Assembly: GCA_037783545.1 (NCBI GenBank)
Contig: JBBELK010000451.1
Coordinates: 868,001 to 932,000, forward strand
Origin: Henricia sp. BOLD:AAB3569
Lineage: Eukaryota > Echinodermata > Asteroidea > Spinulosida > Echinasteridae
Reading direction: 5' to 3'
Length of the DNA stretch: 64,000 bases
Shown here piece by piece: positions 22,766 through 34,600 of this stretch. A program made the translations under genes and the position numbers. The notes beneath the pieces are model-generated. The model was not told the origin of the DNA, did no database searches, and saw only the letters and a program-made list of their open reading frames with translations. Each line of letters opens with the position of its first letter. Within the stretch, counting starts at the first letter, position 1.

Positions 22766-22925
22766 AGGTGCCGTCCAACGGTGTCAACATTTTCACGGTT
22801 CTATAGAGTGTAGTATTTTTCAAGACCCCCCTTCTTCTCAGTGAAATACTAATCAACATTTATTGTGCATGTAAAGTCCGACGCTTTGTAGAACTGTGAA
22901 AATGTTGACAACTTTGGACGACCAC
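22766..22925. mobile_element. GTTGTCAACATTTTCACGG foldback family, copy 3
   Basis: Shorter copy with an internal deletion, about 55 bp after the TRPC stop codon, so it may form part of the 3' UTR. Confidence 0.7.
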
Positions 22926-22929
22926 TTAC

Positions 22930-24290
22930 AAAATGGTTATACATGTAGTCGATAATTCTTATTATCTCGAGTATAAATTTGAAATCAAAATAAGTTTATA
23001 TTATGGTGATCCGTGCCATAACTTTACCTAAATCTGTAACTATTTTATATGTAACTATTTTAATCTGTAACTATTTTACCGGCGGACGCACAAAATGCAT
23101 TTTAAAAAAAGGGGGGTGCCCAAAACGCCCCCCTCTGGATCCGCGCCTGGTGTGTATACTCGATTTAAGAAAAATATGTTTAGTTTGTAGCCGCACACCT
23201 TGTGTAATAGGCTGGATCCGAATTAGTGGCTTTGGCTGTTGCTGTGCTGTGCTGTTTCTAAGGACTGTGATTGTTCGCCCACAGTAACACTAACAGCATA
23301 GCCACAGCCACTAATTCGGATCCAGCCTAATTCTTGTATTATCTCTTTTCCAAAATAAATTTTTATGAGTGATCAATTAAAATCCATACATGTCTACAAT
23401 AACCATTGGGTATAAATCATCCAAGTCCTTTCTATCGGTTTGTCCCATGACAATATTCTTACCCTGATTGGCGAGGTTTTCGTTTTTCTTTTTTGACGCG
23501 TCTGCTGTGTTCTCTTGACGATCCATTTTTTGACAGCCAGTCGGTGTTGCTGTGTGTGTGTATGGGTTTACATTTCACACATGTCTCGGGAGGCGGAGAA
23601 TGGTATGGTACCTTGCGTTCATCTGATAGGTTTACCTGACCACTGGCTACGGCGCCAGCCTAACTCCTGTTCGTCGTCAGTGTTTGTTTTTTAAAATTAC
23701 CATTCACTAATTATAACACATTAAATGTGTTTTATTGCAAGAACAACTCTTAATAAGTATAAGGAACACCCTCAAACGTGAGATTTCGTGAAATCTGAAG
23801 GCAACGTGTTCCTTTAAAATAACAAGCCGGAGGTAGGTTGTAGCATGTACCACATGCACACGGTCACAACAAATTCTACCTCCGGGTTACCTCCGACCTC
23901 CGGGTTTCAACGACACCCGAAATTGGTAAGTTGAGCATTTATATCTCCTTTCATCGTGAAACTGAAATACGTACGGTGTTAGCTCACAAGACTATACCTT
24001 TGCAAAAAAAAGCAGTAGGTTAGTAAATGTGTTTAAAAAGTGTAATTTTGTGATCAAGTAGGCCCTCAGCTCCATGCTCATCCTGAGACCTCAGGGAATT
24101 TCTACTCTGCAAAGCGACGTGACACTGTACGCAGGAGTTTAATAGGGAGTGCTTTAAAGGGGCACTGTTGCAAGAGGATGGTAGGCCCTATACTAGTAAT
24201 ATTTGTCAAAGGTAAATAACCGCGAGCAGTGCTTCGGAAAACCCTCGGCCCTGTTGTCTAATGTACTCCAAATCTGTGGCAAACTCACGC
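22930..24290. other. Intergenic, no gene seen
   Basis: Besides the foldback at 23206 there is an AATAAA at 23354-23359 that could serve the TRPC transcript, and short Tn-like GC-rich words at 23820-23910. No coding frame of interest. Confidence 0.5.
23206..23331. mobile_element. Foldback, 126 bp
   Basis: Arms AATAGGCTGGATCCGAATTA and TAATTCGGATCCAGCCTA, with further pairing of GTGGCTTTGGCTGT inside. Confidence 0.8.
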
Positions 24291-24295
24291 AAATG

Positions 24296-24779
24296 AAATT
24301 TGTCCCGTGGCTCTGATATTTGCTCAATAGGTGCACTCACCCCAGTTTGCAAATATTCCGAAGAGTACGCATCGATCCGATGTCTAGTTTCGGTGAAATC
24401 GTGGGGAAAGTTTGAGACCCTCCGTGCGATGAAATACCGACTTTAGTTTTAGTTTCACCAAAAATCAAATGCGCGAGAGCGGAGAGGTCAACACTAGACT
24501 GGTTCCACATCCTCAATTTACTTCCCTTCGTCGTAAGATGAAGGGAAGTAAATATGAGGACAGCGAACCAGTCTAGATTGTGTTGACCTCTCCGCTCTCG
24601 CGCATTCGCATATTTGATTTTTGGTCAAAAGTCGGTATTTCATCGCACGGACGGTCTCAAACTTTCCCCCCGATTTTACCGAAACTAGACATCGGATTGA
24701 TGCGTACTCTTCGGAATATTTGCAAACTCGGGTGAGTGCACCTATTGAGCAAATATCAGAGCCATGGGACAAATTTCAG
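24296..24779. mobile_element. Long inverted repeat 1, arms about 230 bp
   Basis: GGTGCACTCACCCCAGTTTG at the left pairs with the complement of CAAACTCGGGTGAGTGCACC at the right, with the turn near 24531-24540 around TCGTAAGATG. Arms differ by scattered substitutions and small gaps. Confidence 0.85.
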
Positions 24780-24822
24780 TTGTCACTGCTATATTTGGCC
24801 ATGATGGAGGAAGGAAATGATT

Positions 24823-25379
24823 TGGCAAACTGACCGACAGATTTCCTCGTTGACGTGTTAATAATTCTGGAGCTGAGAACCAGCCGGAACCTAGCACGAA
24901 ACTCGGGCCGGAATTTTGGCTGGCCGGATTTTGTACATATTGTTATTTTTACGGCTTCCGGAAATGCTCGAAAGGACGATGGAAAGTTAGGCACAATTCT
25001 ACGCCCAGATGCCGCGCTTTTCAAATGATTTTGTAAAATCGTAAAAAGGAAAAATTCGAAGTTTTTCCATGACCAAATCTTTCGGGGCGCTTATAAAATA
25101 AACTTGAGGATATTCTTTACCGATAAGAAGAAACAAATTGTGGAATTTTTCCTTTTTACGATTTTACAAAATCATTTGAAAAGCGCGGCATCTGTGCGTA
25201 GAATTGTGCCTAACTTTCCATCGACCTTTCGAGCATTTCCGGAAGCCGTAAAACTAACAATATGTACAAAATCCAGCCAGCCGAAATTCCGGCCCGAATT
25301 TCGTGCTAGGTTCCGGCTGGTTCTCAACTCCAGAATTATTAATAACACGTCAACGAGGAAATCTGTCGGTCAGTTTGCA
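24823..25379. mobile_element. Long inverted repeat 2, arms about 205-240 bp
   Basis: CAAACTGACCGACAGATTTC and its complement at 25354-25378 are the outer ends; the 90-bp spacer at about 25050-25140 is unique. Arms are about 90 percent alike, so the open frames in them are mirror images and not genes. Confidence 0.85.
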
Positions 25380-25600
25380 TTTGGGAGAACATTTTTGCTT
25401 CAAAAACGGTGTTGTAAGTATTTTCTTTCAATCATTTTCCAATCGTGGACATCTGAAACCACTGCAGGACACAACTAGGAGGAAATTTTTGGGTGTGATT
25501 CTAATTTGGAGGCAAAATTACAACAATCCACTGTATGAAAGGGGTACCTTCTGTCCCTACGGGAAATCCCGTAGGGACAGAATCATTCTGTCTAATAGTG
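25380..25600 (+). repeat. Dispersed repeat family E, copy 1
   Basis: AAAACGGTGTTGTAAGTATT, GCAGGACACAACTAGGAGGA and GGGTGTGATTC recur at 56590-56765. It ends in a CCCTACGGGAAATCCCGTAGGG hairpin (25554-25575). Confidence 0.65.
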
Positions 25601-26104
25601 AAACGGCTAGTTTTTCTTAAAATAACCATACCAAGTTTTTTTTCCGTAGGCATGGCTGGCACTTTTCAGCAATGTTCTGTATGTGTAAGAGGTATCTGCC
25701 ATGGCTTATGCAAAGGTATGATTTATCTTGTTTACGTTCTTTACCGGTCTCTAACTTCCCGTGTTTGTCTCTAGAAGAAGGGAGAGAACAATAAAGCCAT
25801 GTGTACAAACCACATAAATGTTTCAGGTGTAGCAGGTGATTGTATTGTTCTCTTCCTCCTTGTGGATGACAAACAGGGAAGAGTAAGTGATCGCCTATGA
25901 CAAATGTAACTACTCTATAGAGCTTTACAATATGTGGTGCTTCTTGTAATAAATTTGTTTAATTTTTGGCAAAAATAATTACGTCGGGTAAGGGCAAAAC
26001 AAACCCTAATTAACATTTATTCTCCCTGGCGCAAGCTAAATCAATTACTGATTAATTGCGATCCCCGTTGCGAAATTATTTGAACTGGCAATTCAACACC
26101 GGCT

Positions 26105-26177
26105 AGTTCGGTGGTCGAGTGGTTAAAACATCTGCCTTGTATGCAGGAGGTTGTGGGTTCGAGTCCCACCCGAGCAC
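26105..26177 (+). tRNA. tRNA-like sequence, anticodon TGT (Thr-like), probably a SINE head
   Basis: 73 nt with T arm GTGGG-TTCGAGT-CCCAC, anticodon stem TCTGC/GCAGG around CTTGTAT, and box A TGGTCGAGTGG. The acceptor stem pairs at about five of seven positions. Related inverted sequences recur at 59757-60352, so this is most likely a SINE head. Confidence 0.35.
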
Positions 26178-26316
26178 GCTATGAAGTTTTTCATACCCAA
26201 GCACTGAGTATACAGTGTTAATAATTACGTTGGGTAAGGGCAAAAACAAACCATCATTAAAAAATTGTTCTGTTTGCTCTAGCAATTTTTGAAGTTTTCA
26301 GTATTTTCCTTCATAG

Positions 26317-29300
26317 ATACAAGATCATCGGAGGCAGAGTTATTAAACAGAAGCTGTCTTCTCTTAGTGAGGTAAGAAAGAATTGGCATTTGGTAAAATA
26401 AGGGGAGAATTTGGTAGATTACAGATTGGAAAATTCTTACAAATTGCTTTTTTTACCTCCATGTGTGATAGAGGATGTGTGTGATAATAACCAGCCTGTA
26501 CATAAGTCACCTCAGTGTCCAATGTACATTCTGAGAAAACAATGAAAAACTGTGTACATGCTTACAAGAAATTGTGTGATGCCACCGACATATTTAGGCT
26601 GGTTTCCTGACTACGAGAGCACGTGTGGTCTAGTGGGTACACAGCCGTGCTTGTGATCAATGGGTTATGGGTTCGAGCCCCACTTGTGCCGACGTGTTTG
26701 TGTCTGTGGGCAAGACACTTAATCTCAATTGCCTCGTCAACCCAAGCGATATTTGGGGAGCTGTTAGGGGAATGCTACAATCTAACTGCTGATAGGGTTG
26801 GGTGCCTTGGCAAGGCAGCCACCTAGTTTCAGCAAAATTAGCACTTTGGGGTTTTTGTAATTAAAAAAAAATTAAAAAGTGCCTTTCAGTTAAGCACCTT
26901 GGGCGAACAGAGGGTTAAGGAATGTATGTGTTTATGTTCCCAAATGTTTCTCTCAAGATTTCTGACTTGTCATCGTCGTTTGCCCCGGCATCGGCGCGCG
27001 ACACCTACTCAACGACAAAGAAGTTTACCCAATAAGAGGAGAAATAGTTACGGTAAGGTTAATCTATATATATTCCTTCATACGCAGTGGCACTTAACCA
27101 CGCCTCTCGGGTGGAAATTGACGTCATCACATTGTGTTTTCACGAACTGACCCCCAAGTTAGGGCAATTCCATAAATTCAGATTTACATTTCAGAGACAT
27201 TGAGGGCTTGTAATGCTTCACGTATTCAAGTTGTTTGATTTTAAACACATGTTCTTCAAGCATCCTTGATGGAAGTTTAATTCCTGAAAAATTGATTGTA
27301 ATGCCATTCTCAATAAAAGAGGTACGCTAAAAAAAAAACTCGTTTTTTTTGGGAGTATACCACTGTGCCTCATAGCTCAGCTGGTAGAGCATATGCTCGG
27401 AGTGTCAGAGGTCTTAGGAAAAACCTGAGGGTATACCACTGTGCCTCACAGCTGAGTTGGTAGAGCATCTGCCTATTGAGTCAAAGGTCTCTGGTTCAAA
27501 TCCTTGGCCCCATTTTATACAGCTGCTTAACAGCATATTTTCTCTTAACGAGTGCCGTGCCATTTCATAGACATCGTTAATGGTAAGCGGGAAGGTGAGC
27601 AACTGAAAACCTGCCTTAAAGGCATAGGTTCGTCAGCAAGCGCACGCGCCAAATTCGTGACACAAAATACGCAGCTCCATAGCAAAGGCATGGAGCTGCG
27701 TATTTCGTGGCACAATTTTGGCGCGCGCCCATTGCTGACGAGCCTGTGTCTTTAACTGCAGAGCCAAACTTAGTGATGCAACAATAGCCGTTTCTATGCG
27801 CGCGCATGCTTAACCATGCCGCGACCGTCAAATAGCGCTTAACTTGTTTGCAAACGGTAAGCACGCCGTTACTACTTGTGCTTAAGCGGCTCTGAAATTG
27901 GCCCCTGATGAAGACAGAAAATAACCATTTTGGACAGGAATAAATTCATGTTGTCTTGGTTACCATTGCTATCAACACTTTTCTTGCCAACTCATGAAGT
28001 AAAATGTTGGGTCATTGCAAATGATAAAATGGGCCTTTAACAGCCTTCCTCTTTTTTTCAAATAGATGAAAACCCTTTGGAAAAACTGTTGTAGTGAGCT
28101 GGGCGAAGATGAAGCTGCAACATACCTCCTGCCCGGGTTAGTTAAAGGTACAATACATTATTGGTATAGGTCTTGAAAATCAGAAAATGTTCACAGATTT
28201 ACACATAACTTAAACAATATAAACATGTTTACGGTAGAAAACCTCCCCTGAAATGGTTTTGTCTGAAGTGCTATAGTCTTTGAGAAATGAGTAAAACTAT
28301 TAATTTTCGTCTCATGAGATGAAAATTTATTTTGCCTCAAAGCCACTTCAGCCTAGACACCCTGATTCACTTCACCCATCAACCACTTTGCCCAAATGCC
28401 ACTTCGCCTAAAAACCACTTCGTGCGTAGGCCGTGGTTCAGGGCAAAGTGGTTTTTAGCTTCATTCAACGAAGCAAATTTCTAATGTGAACGCTCCCTTC
28501 ATTCAATGAAGCGATTTGGCAGGCCTTGTTGCACAAGCGCGTTGGGCGTCAAGCGCCTTGCAAGTGTTGTTTTTGACGTGCCACTGGAAAACGCTTGAAG
28601 CTTCATTCGATCTTCGTTAGCGGTCGCTTAATGTGAACGGTACCGCTCTTCGTTCGATCTTCATTAAGTGATATGTGAACGCACGCTTCATAAACTAATG
28701 ATAATTAACTAATCTTCATCGAACGAAGTTATTTTTCTAGTTAGAACTGGGTCTTACACGTCCTTTTTATTCTCATACTAGCACTGAATACCTACACTGC
28801 GGAGGAACAGTCCAAGTGAACAACTGGAATGATAAATCGAACCCTGAAGATGTGAAGGGCATCATTGAGAGGTGTACAAAGCTTGTTCCGAGTTTAAAGG
28901 TAAGGCTTAAGGAGTATACCACTGCGCCTCATAGCTCAGCTGGAAGAGCATCTGCCCAATGTTTCAGAGGTCCTGGGGTAGTATACCATTGTGCGTCATA
29001 GCTCAGCTGGTAGAGCATCTGCCTGGTGTCAGAGGTCTTGGGGGAAACCTGAAGAAGTATATTACTGTGTCTCATAGCTCAGCTGGTAGAGCATCTGCCT
29101 GGTGTGTCTGAGGTCTTGGGGTAAACCCGAGGGAGTTTACCACTGTGCCTTATAGCTCAGCTGGTAGAGTACCTGCCCTTTGTGTCAGAGGTCTTGGGGG
29201 GAAAACCTGAGGGAGTATACGACTGTGCCTCATAGCTCAGCTGGTAAAGCATCTGCCCGTTGTGTCAGAGGTCCTGGGGAAACCTGAGGGAGTATACCAC

Positions 29301-30727
29301 TGTGCCTTATAGCTCAGCTGGTAGAGCATCTGCCCAGTGAGTCAGAAGTCTTGGGGAAAACCTAAGGGAGTATACCACTGTGCCTCATAGCTCAGCTGGT
29401 AGAGCATCTACCCAGTGAATCAGAAGTCTTGGGGAAAACCTGAGGGTGTATACCACTGCCTCATAGCTCAGCTGGTGAGTTTTACAAATGAAACAATGTA
29501 TTGACTTAATTAATATTTTATTTTTTACTAGAGTGCTGAAATTATCGAGACGTGGCCCGGTTTACGGCCTGGCTGTTCATCCGTTCGGCTCGAGCGAGAG
29601 GACATGGTCATATCGGGAAAAAAGAAAAAGGTGAGTTGTCCATGTTAAAGGGGTGCGTCCAGATCACATTTTTGAGACTCTCATGGGTGTTGAGATTTTG
29701 ATACCATATCATTCGTCACATTTTTCTCATTACCATTCTGAAATTTCGCGCTCTCAACCACCGATTATTTGTAAACTAATTAATCCTTTTGTCTCCACAT
29801 TCAAATTGGAGATTGCAAATTTCCTGTTCTCTTCTCATGGATAGTATTTTTGGGAGGTATTTTATATGAGTGTTAGGTTAGAACAAAATCAATTTTCTAA
29901 AAAAATCTGAACAGGTCCTTTATTATTATATAAAATGAAGCTTTTGCGGATACCGTGCGTTTCTGATACTGTGCAGCACAGAGCCCTAATCTGATGCGCG
30001 TGCACGCTGGGCGCACCCATATACACGCGTACGTGAGCGTGAACATGTACGTGAACGTGTGCTATGCGCGCAAGAGTACAGTAACAAAAAATATTGTACA
30101 ACAATAACAAAAACTGAAGTTTTTAACACCAAACAGACAAAAATCTCGCGGAAATCTTTCAAAACAAAACTTCATTTTATATAACAATAATAATATTGGA
30201 TGTCTTTTCGGGTGATATGAAAATATACCGCACTCATCATAAAAATACTGAACTCGCCTTTGGCTCGTTCTGTATTTTTATGACTCGTGCGGTAAATTCT
30301 CATATCACCCTCAAAGCCATCCAATATTATGTAAATACTGGTACAGATTGCCAATTTCATAAAGCCGTTTAGCAGGAAACATTTGCTTAATACAAAGTTT
30401 ATTTGCTTTGCAAAAATGGATTAGCAGGCAAAATCATACGTCAATTCGTGTTCTTAGCAAGAGTAGCAGGATACTAGTCAAGTGTACTACACATCACAAA
30501 CGATTTTGACTGCCAACCCATTTTTTACAAAGCAATTAAATTTTGTATTAAGCAAATTTTTCTGCTGAACAGCTTATAAAATTTACCCCTTGTCATTTTC
30601 GTTTACCTAGGTTGTTCATAATTACGGACATGGTGGCTCTGGTGTTACGCTACATTGGGGCTGCGCATTGGATGCCACGGAGCTTGTACGGGAGTGCATT
30701 GCAGAGCTACCAATGGCCAAACTGTAG
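26317..30727 (+). CDS. D-amino-acid/D-aspartate oxidase-type flavoenzyme, C-terminal half; possible pseudogene
   Basis: Six exons: 26317-26371 ([14 protein letters not shown]), 26958-27052 ([15 protein letters not shown], then [11 protein letters not shown]), 28066-28136 (ending TYLLPG), 28782-28899 ([17 protein letters not shown]), 29532-29630 ([15 protein letters not shown]) and 30611-30727 ([17 protein letters not shown], then stop). The last is the DAO/DDO signature near the flavin site. The YLLPG tyrosine and the LRP...R arginines match substrate-binding positions. Exons 3-6 join in phase. Exon 2 is 95 nt where 96 would keep frame; a base seems missing near its 5' end, before LVIVV. The N-terminal half with the GxGxxG FAD motif was not found up to the TRPC gene. 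The enzyme would oxidatively deaminate D-amino acids, usually in peroxisomes; the C-terminal AKL may act as a PTS1-like signal. DAO versus DDO is not resolved. It may be a 5'-truncated pseudogene or an assembly-damaged gene. Confidence 0.78.
26617..26905 (+). mobile_element. tRNA-derived SINE, third family
   Basis: Head GTGTGGTCTAGTGGGTAC with box B GGTTCGAGCCC, then GTGGGCAAGACACTTAATCT (a variant of the CAAGGCACTTAA word of the other SINE) and an A-rich stretch near 26862-26880. Confidence 0.65.
27205..27325 (+). repeat. Short dispersed repeat shared with 3670-3795
   Basis: CTTCACGTATTC, AAACACATGTTCTTCAAGCA and GTAATGCCATTCTCAATAA occur in the same order in both places. Confidence 0.65.
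27361..27513 (+). repeat. Two tandem tRNA-like units, second with box B
   Basis: Two copies of CTCA(T/C)AGCT..G.TGGTAGAGCAT lie about 77 bp apart; only the second continues into GGTTCAAATCC. Confidence 0.65.
27616..27755. mobile_element. TTAA foldback MITE family, copy 3 (oxidase intron)
   Basis: Same arms with TTAA at both edges, slightly more diverged in the left arm. Confidence 0.85.
28155..28345 (+). repeat. Dispersed repeat family F, copy 1
   Basis: GAAAATCAGAAAATGTTCAC, AACAATATAAACATG and GAAGTGCTATAGTCTTTGAG recur at 62865-63085. Confidence 0.65.
28917..29478 (+). repeat. Tandem array of eight tRNA-like half units
   Basis: TAGCTCAGCTGG starts at 28932, 28999, 29075, 29153, 29233, 29310, 29388 and 29464, so the period is 67-80, mostly 76-78. 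Each unit has box A and the CATCTGCC anticodon-stem region but no box B, and joins the next through CCTGAGGGAGTATACCACTG. The array is in the oxidase intron between 28899 and 29532. Confidence 0.85.
29645..29925 (-). repeat. Dispersed repeat family B, copy 3 (oxidase intron)
   Basis: Inverted relative to the copies at 6835 and 15895; shows the complement of the GATATGGTATCAAAATCTCA word. Confidence 0.65.
30191..30330. mobile_element. Foldback pair family, copy 2
   Basis: Same element as 16522-16660, more symmetrical here: the outer ends AATATTGGATG and CATCCAATATT are exact complements. Confidence 0.7.
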
Positions 30728-30799
30728 CTGGACAAACATGCATCGGCTGAGATTGTGAGAAAGACTACGAGACATCATAAGGTACACATTTCAGAAGGG

Positions 30800-31397
30800 C
30801 TGTTCCAGTTATTCGAATATTTGAATATTTGATCGATAACCAAATATTCGAATAATGATTTTTGTATTCGAATATTCAAAAAGGTTAATCAGTAATAAGT
30901 TGATCAGTAAATTAGGAGATAAAAGAAATGTGTTTTTTTTACAGGAGAGGTATTTTCTAAAAAGCCCGGCGCAAACGGGAGGCAAACAACATGAAACACG
31001 AAACCAATTTGTTTACTCCCCTTTTCGCGTTTTAGTGTATCCACCCCGCAAATAGAAAGCAGAAAGGCCACACAACAAAACAAAAATGCCACCGAAACGG
31101 ATACAGCGCCGCCAGGGGCGACAACAGAGCAGTACAGTCACATGATATATTGATACCACGTGATCCAGAATACGAGCGATGATTGGTCATGAAAAAATGT
31201 TTCGCGAAACAAGCAGGATTGTTTCGCAAAACAACGTTTCTGTTTTGGGGTAATGCAGACAAATGTTAAAATCACGAGGAAAAACGTTTTTGTTTCGCGT
31301 TTCGTTTTGTTTGCCTCCCGTTTGTGGTGCTCCAAATGTATGCAGTATGTATTTTGTATTTCTAGATTGATCATACTGCATTAAAATTTACTCTATG
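30800..31397. repeat. ATTCGAATA-rich repeat with an inner foldback
   Basis: The outer part has ATTCGAATA words that resume at 31800-31860. Inside, GCAAACGGGAGGCAAACAA near 30970 pairs with TTGTTTGCCTCCCGTTTG near 31310. Confidence 0.6.
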
Positions 31398-31780
31398 GTG
31401 GGGTGTTAAGGCTGAGCGGTCTAGTGCGTCGAACTCAAGTTCCTGTACGTGTCAGTACTAGAATGTGGGTTCGATTCCGGGCCGTGACGGGATGTGGCAC
31501 TTGTGCTCTTGAGCAAGGCACTTAATCACACTTGTTCCGTCCTTCGGAAGGGATGTAAAGCCGTTGGTCCAGTGTGTTAGGTTTCGGTAACGCACTCTAA
31601 AGATCCCAGAGCATTCTTTCGTGAAGAGCAAGGGGAGGGATTCCCCCGTGTCTCTGGCAGTTTCTAATGTAACTTAGAAGTTGATATCTATGTTAATTGA
31701 TCCCATTCCTGTAACTGGCGGTCCTTCCGCTGTTGGATGTGGTGAATAAATAAATAAATAAACAAATTAATAAATAAATA
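31398..31780 (+). mobile_element. tRNA-derived SINE, long form
   Basis: Same head, CTTGAGCAAGGCACTTAA body and GCTGTTGGATGTGGTGAATA end as 17156-17353, with a middle part containing GTAACGCACTCTAAAGATCC and an AATAAATAAATA tail. It is inserted into an A/T-rich repeat with ATTCGAATA words (30800-31860). Confidence 0.85.
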
Positions 31781-31860
31781 TGATCAATCAGGCTAAACGA
31801 TTATTCGATATTCGATCGATCACTTGATGAAAATATTCGAATACTAAGTTAATCGAATTG

Positions 31861-34600
31861 ACTCGGCCCTACATTTCAGTGGGATAGATAATAAGGTTTG
31901 AAAAAGGAATAACTGGGTCTTTCCACGCTAATGGGCCTGTTTGAAAAATAAGTCAATCATTCCTTTCAGATGTCTTTAGTATATCTCAAACTTGAAGAAA
32001 TTCCCTTGTCAGGAGATAACTTTTGCCCAAAAAGGTAAGAAAATGCTGCCGCAACATACATTTCTGTAAAGCTTGTGTACAAATTTTCCATTTACGTATG
32101 TAACGGCGGACAGACAAAAATGTCACAATTTTGTCTGTCCACTGTTACATACGTATATGGAAAATTTGTACACTGCAAAAGATGTGCGTCTGACTCAGAG
32201 TGGTCTGTGTGGCATTTAACTACACTGTTCACACATGAGCAGTGTGTACAAATTTTGCTTAGTCGAATTTAGCAAATTCTTTATCGAATGAGGAAATTCT
32301 GATTTTCGTTGAATAGACATGGTGACCCGTGATGTGACTTGTTTTATCTAGCACGCCCTCTGTTGTTTAATGGCAGGCAAAATAATACAGCTTGGTCTGT
32401 GAAACTTCATAAAATCTATAAATTATATCGACTTGGAAAACACAAGCTGTCTTTATTTGGCTAAAGAGTAAACTCGTGTTAATGACAATTTTAGAAGTAT
32501 TTGCTTTGAAACCAAAGCTACGTAAAAAAAACATGGACTTGCCTATGTAAACTAGTGGGCTTTTTGCCTGTCGACTTTTGTCTCAATCAGGGCGCCCCAA
32601 ATGTAAACACGTCACATTGTCTATAAAGAGGCATGCAATCAGATCAGAAAATCCAATCAAATGATCGTTGAAGCTTACTGAATGAAGATTTTTTTATAAT
32701 GTGACCATGGCTATATTTCACGTTTGATGACTGAGGTACAAGATTCTAAGCAGTATGACAAAATTTTGCTTGCTTGGGAAGGGTAAAAAATATGACCCGG
32801 AACAATCTCCTTTAAGTCTAAAGATAGATTGAGGTTAAATTTATATTCCATAACACACTTCACTTATATACATTATGGCTATGGTATTTTTTATTTTTTT
32901 TCAGTATTATAAATTGTTTTGCTAAACTTGTATTCACGATTATAATTAATGCTACAGCCGAGTGCTTCAATTATTTCCGGGTAGTAAAAAAACGGAGAAC
33001 CACCTACAATGTATGTATATTCTTTCATTGTATTTTTTCGCATTTCTTTTGATCTTATTAGACATTTATTTCACATTACCTCAATTCTTTAAAATAAATT
33101 TTACAATTCTTTAAAATATATAATACAGTAAAATAAACTGACCAGTATGCAATGGGTGTCTATATAGTTTAGTTTTTGTTTAAAAGAAGTATAATCGTTT
33201 GGTAAACTGTTAAAAACGGCACGATTTTCACTGGTAATTGAAAACATAGGTTGAGGAAACCACCTTGTAGAAATGTCAGCCACATAGATGCACTAATACT
33301 TCAGAAAACCTGAAAAATCCAAGTGCGGTTTCAATGAATGAATGGCTCCATTCATTTGGAAATTCAAATATTTTTCAAATTTTTCTCATGAATGGGGCAA
33401 TTCAGACAAAATTATTTCACAGGATGATTACTACCATTACCATCTTGATAACAAGTATAAAGCTTGGAGGATGATTACCAAACAAGTAGATTATCTTTAA
33501 TATCCGACATACTAATAAAGGCAGTAGAAAAGCAACTCTCTCAACTTTTATGCTAATTACGGGAAGGGCGAAAAACCCACATTTAAAACCTTTTTAAGGA
33601 AAACAAAATGCTGGGAAAATTCCCTTCCGGCTCCATGTGTTGATGGCAACCAAGTTAAACAACTCCATAAATTAGCATTATTGCGTCCTTATCCACAAAA
33701 GTGACTTGACGTTTTGAATTTTTATTTTATTACTATTACTTTTTTTGTCAGCAATACAAGTTTAGTGCCTTGTTCTGTCTGTTAATTGACTTCACAAAAT
33801 TGGCTACTGACTTGTGCAGCTCAGTAACAACACCTGTGATGTCAAGATCACAAATGATCGCAAGGAAAGTGTGGCTAAGTAGAAATTAGTCTTTAGTGGT
33901 TATTATGCTGAAAAGCGTTTTGGATTGAACTAAGTATGATAATAATAATTTATTCATTTCTATAGCGCAAATTTCATACAAATATGTTCAAATGCGCTGT
34001 ACATTTCATAAAATTACTAAAATGGGTCTGCGTTAAACATCTACAGTTATTTAAAGTTACAGAAAAGTAATACACCCACAAACCGACCATCACAAAAAGC
34101 CAAATTTATAAAGAGCCATCTGCAAATCATCTCAAATAACTGGCCAAAGCTTGCAATGTCAATGGCACTAAAGCCGTGTCCGCATTGGACTTTTTTTTCG
34201 GGAGATTTTACCGAGACGGCGGTAAAATTAAAAATGGCAAAATTGTACTGCTTGACACAGGAAAATTTTACCAAGACCGTGGGAGAGCATGCGCAGTGTC
34301 CCTTCGCAGTAAGACCTTCACGGCTTGGACATACGCTTCTATAGCGCTTTTACCGACTCGCTGCGTCCGCATTGGACTTATTGTCTCGGGAAAAGTTACT
34401 CGGTAAAAGACTCATCTACAGTGTTTGTATATCACCTCACAAGGAGGGCTTAAATGGATCTAAGATCAGTCTGGATCTAAGATTCTGTCCCAAGATTCTT
34501 TTCAAAAGATGTAATCAAGAAAAGGCAACGAGCAAGATCTGACTTGAAAGATCAAGGGAATACAATAATGTTCATATTGCTTCCTTGATGCGAGGAGGGT
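31861..34600. other. Intergenic, AT-rich, no gene seen
   Basis: Holds a 100-bp hairpin at 32074-32173 (TGTACAAATTTTCCAT arms), a family D scrap near 33240-33360 and a 34165-34400 segment in which GTCCGCATTGGACTT occurs twice. The open frames are short and lack splice context. Confidence 0.5.

Noticed and set aside
25104-25478. 124-residue open frame
   Set aside because: Lies in the right arm of a long inverted repeat and has a mirror frame in the left arm at 24776-25024.
25640-25880. Possible first exons of the oxidase
   Set aside because: No frame shows a GxGxxG nucleotide-binding motif or other N-terminal DAO features, and phases do not lead to 26317.
28917-29478. Cluster of functional tRNA genes or a CRISPR-like array
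   Set aside because: Units lack box B and acceptor pairing, and the spacers are repeats of each other, so neither reading holds.
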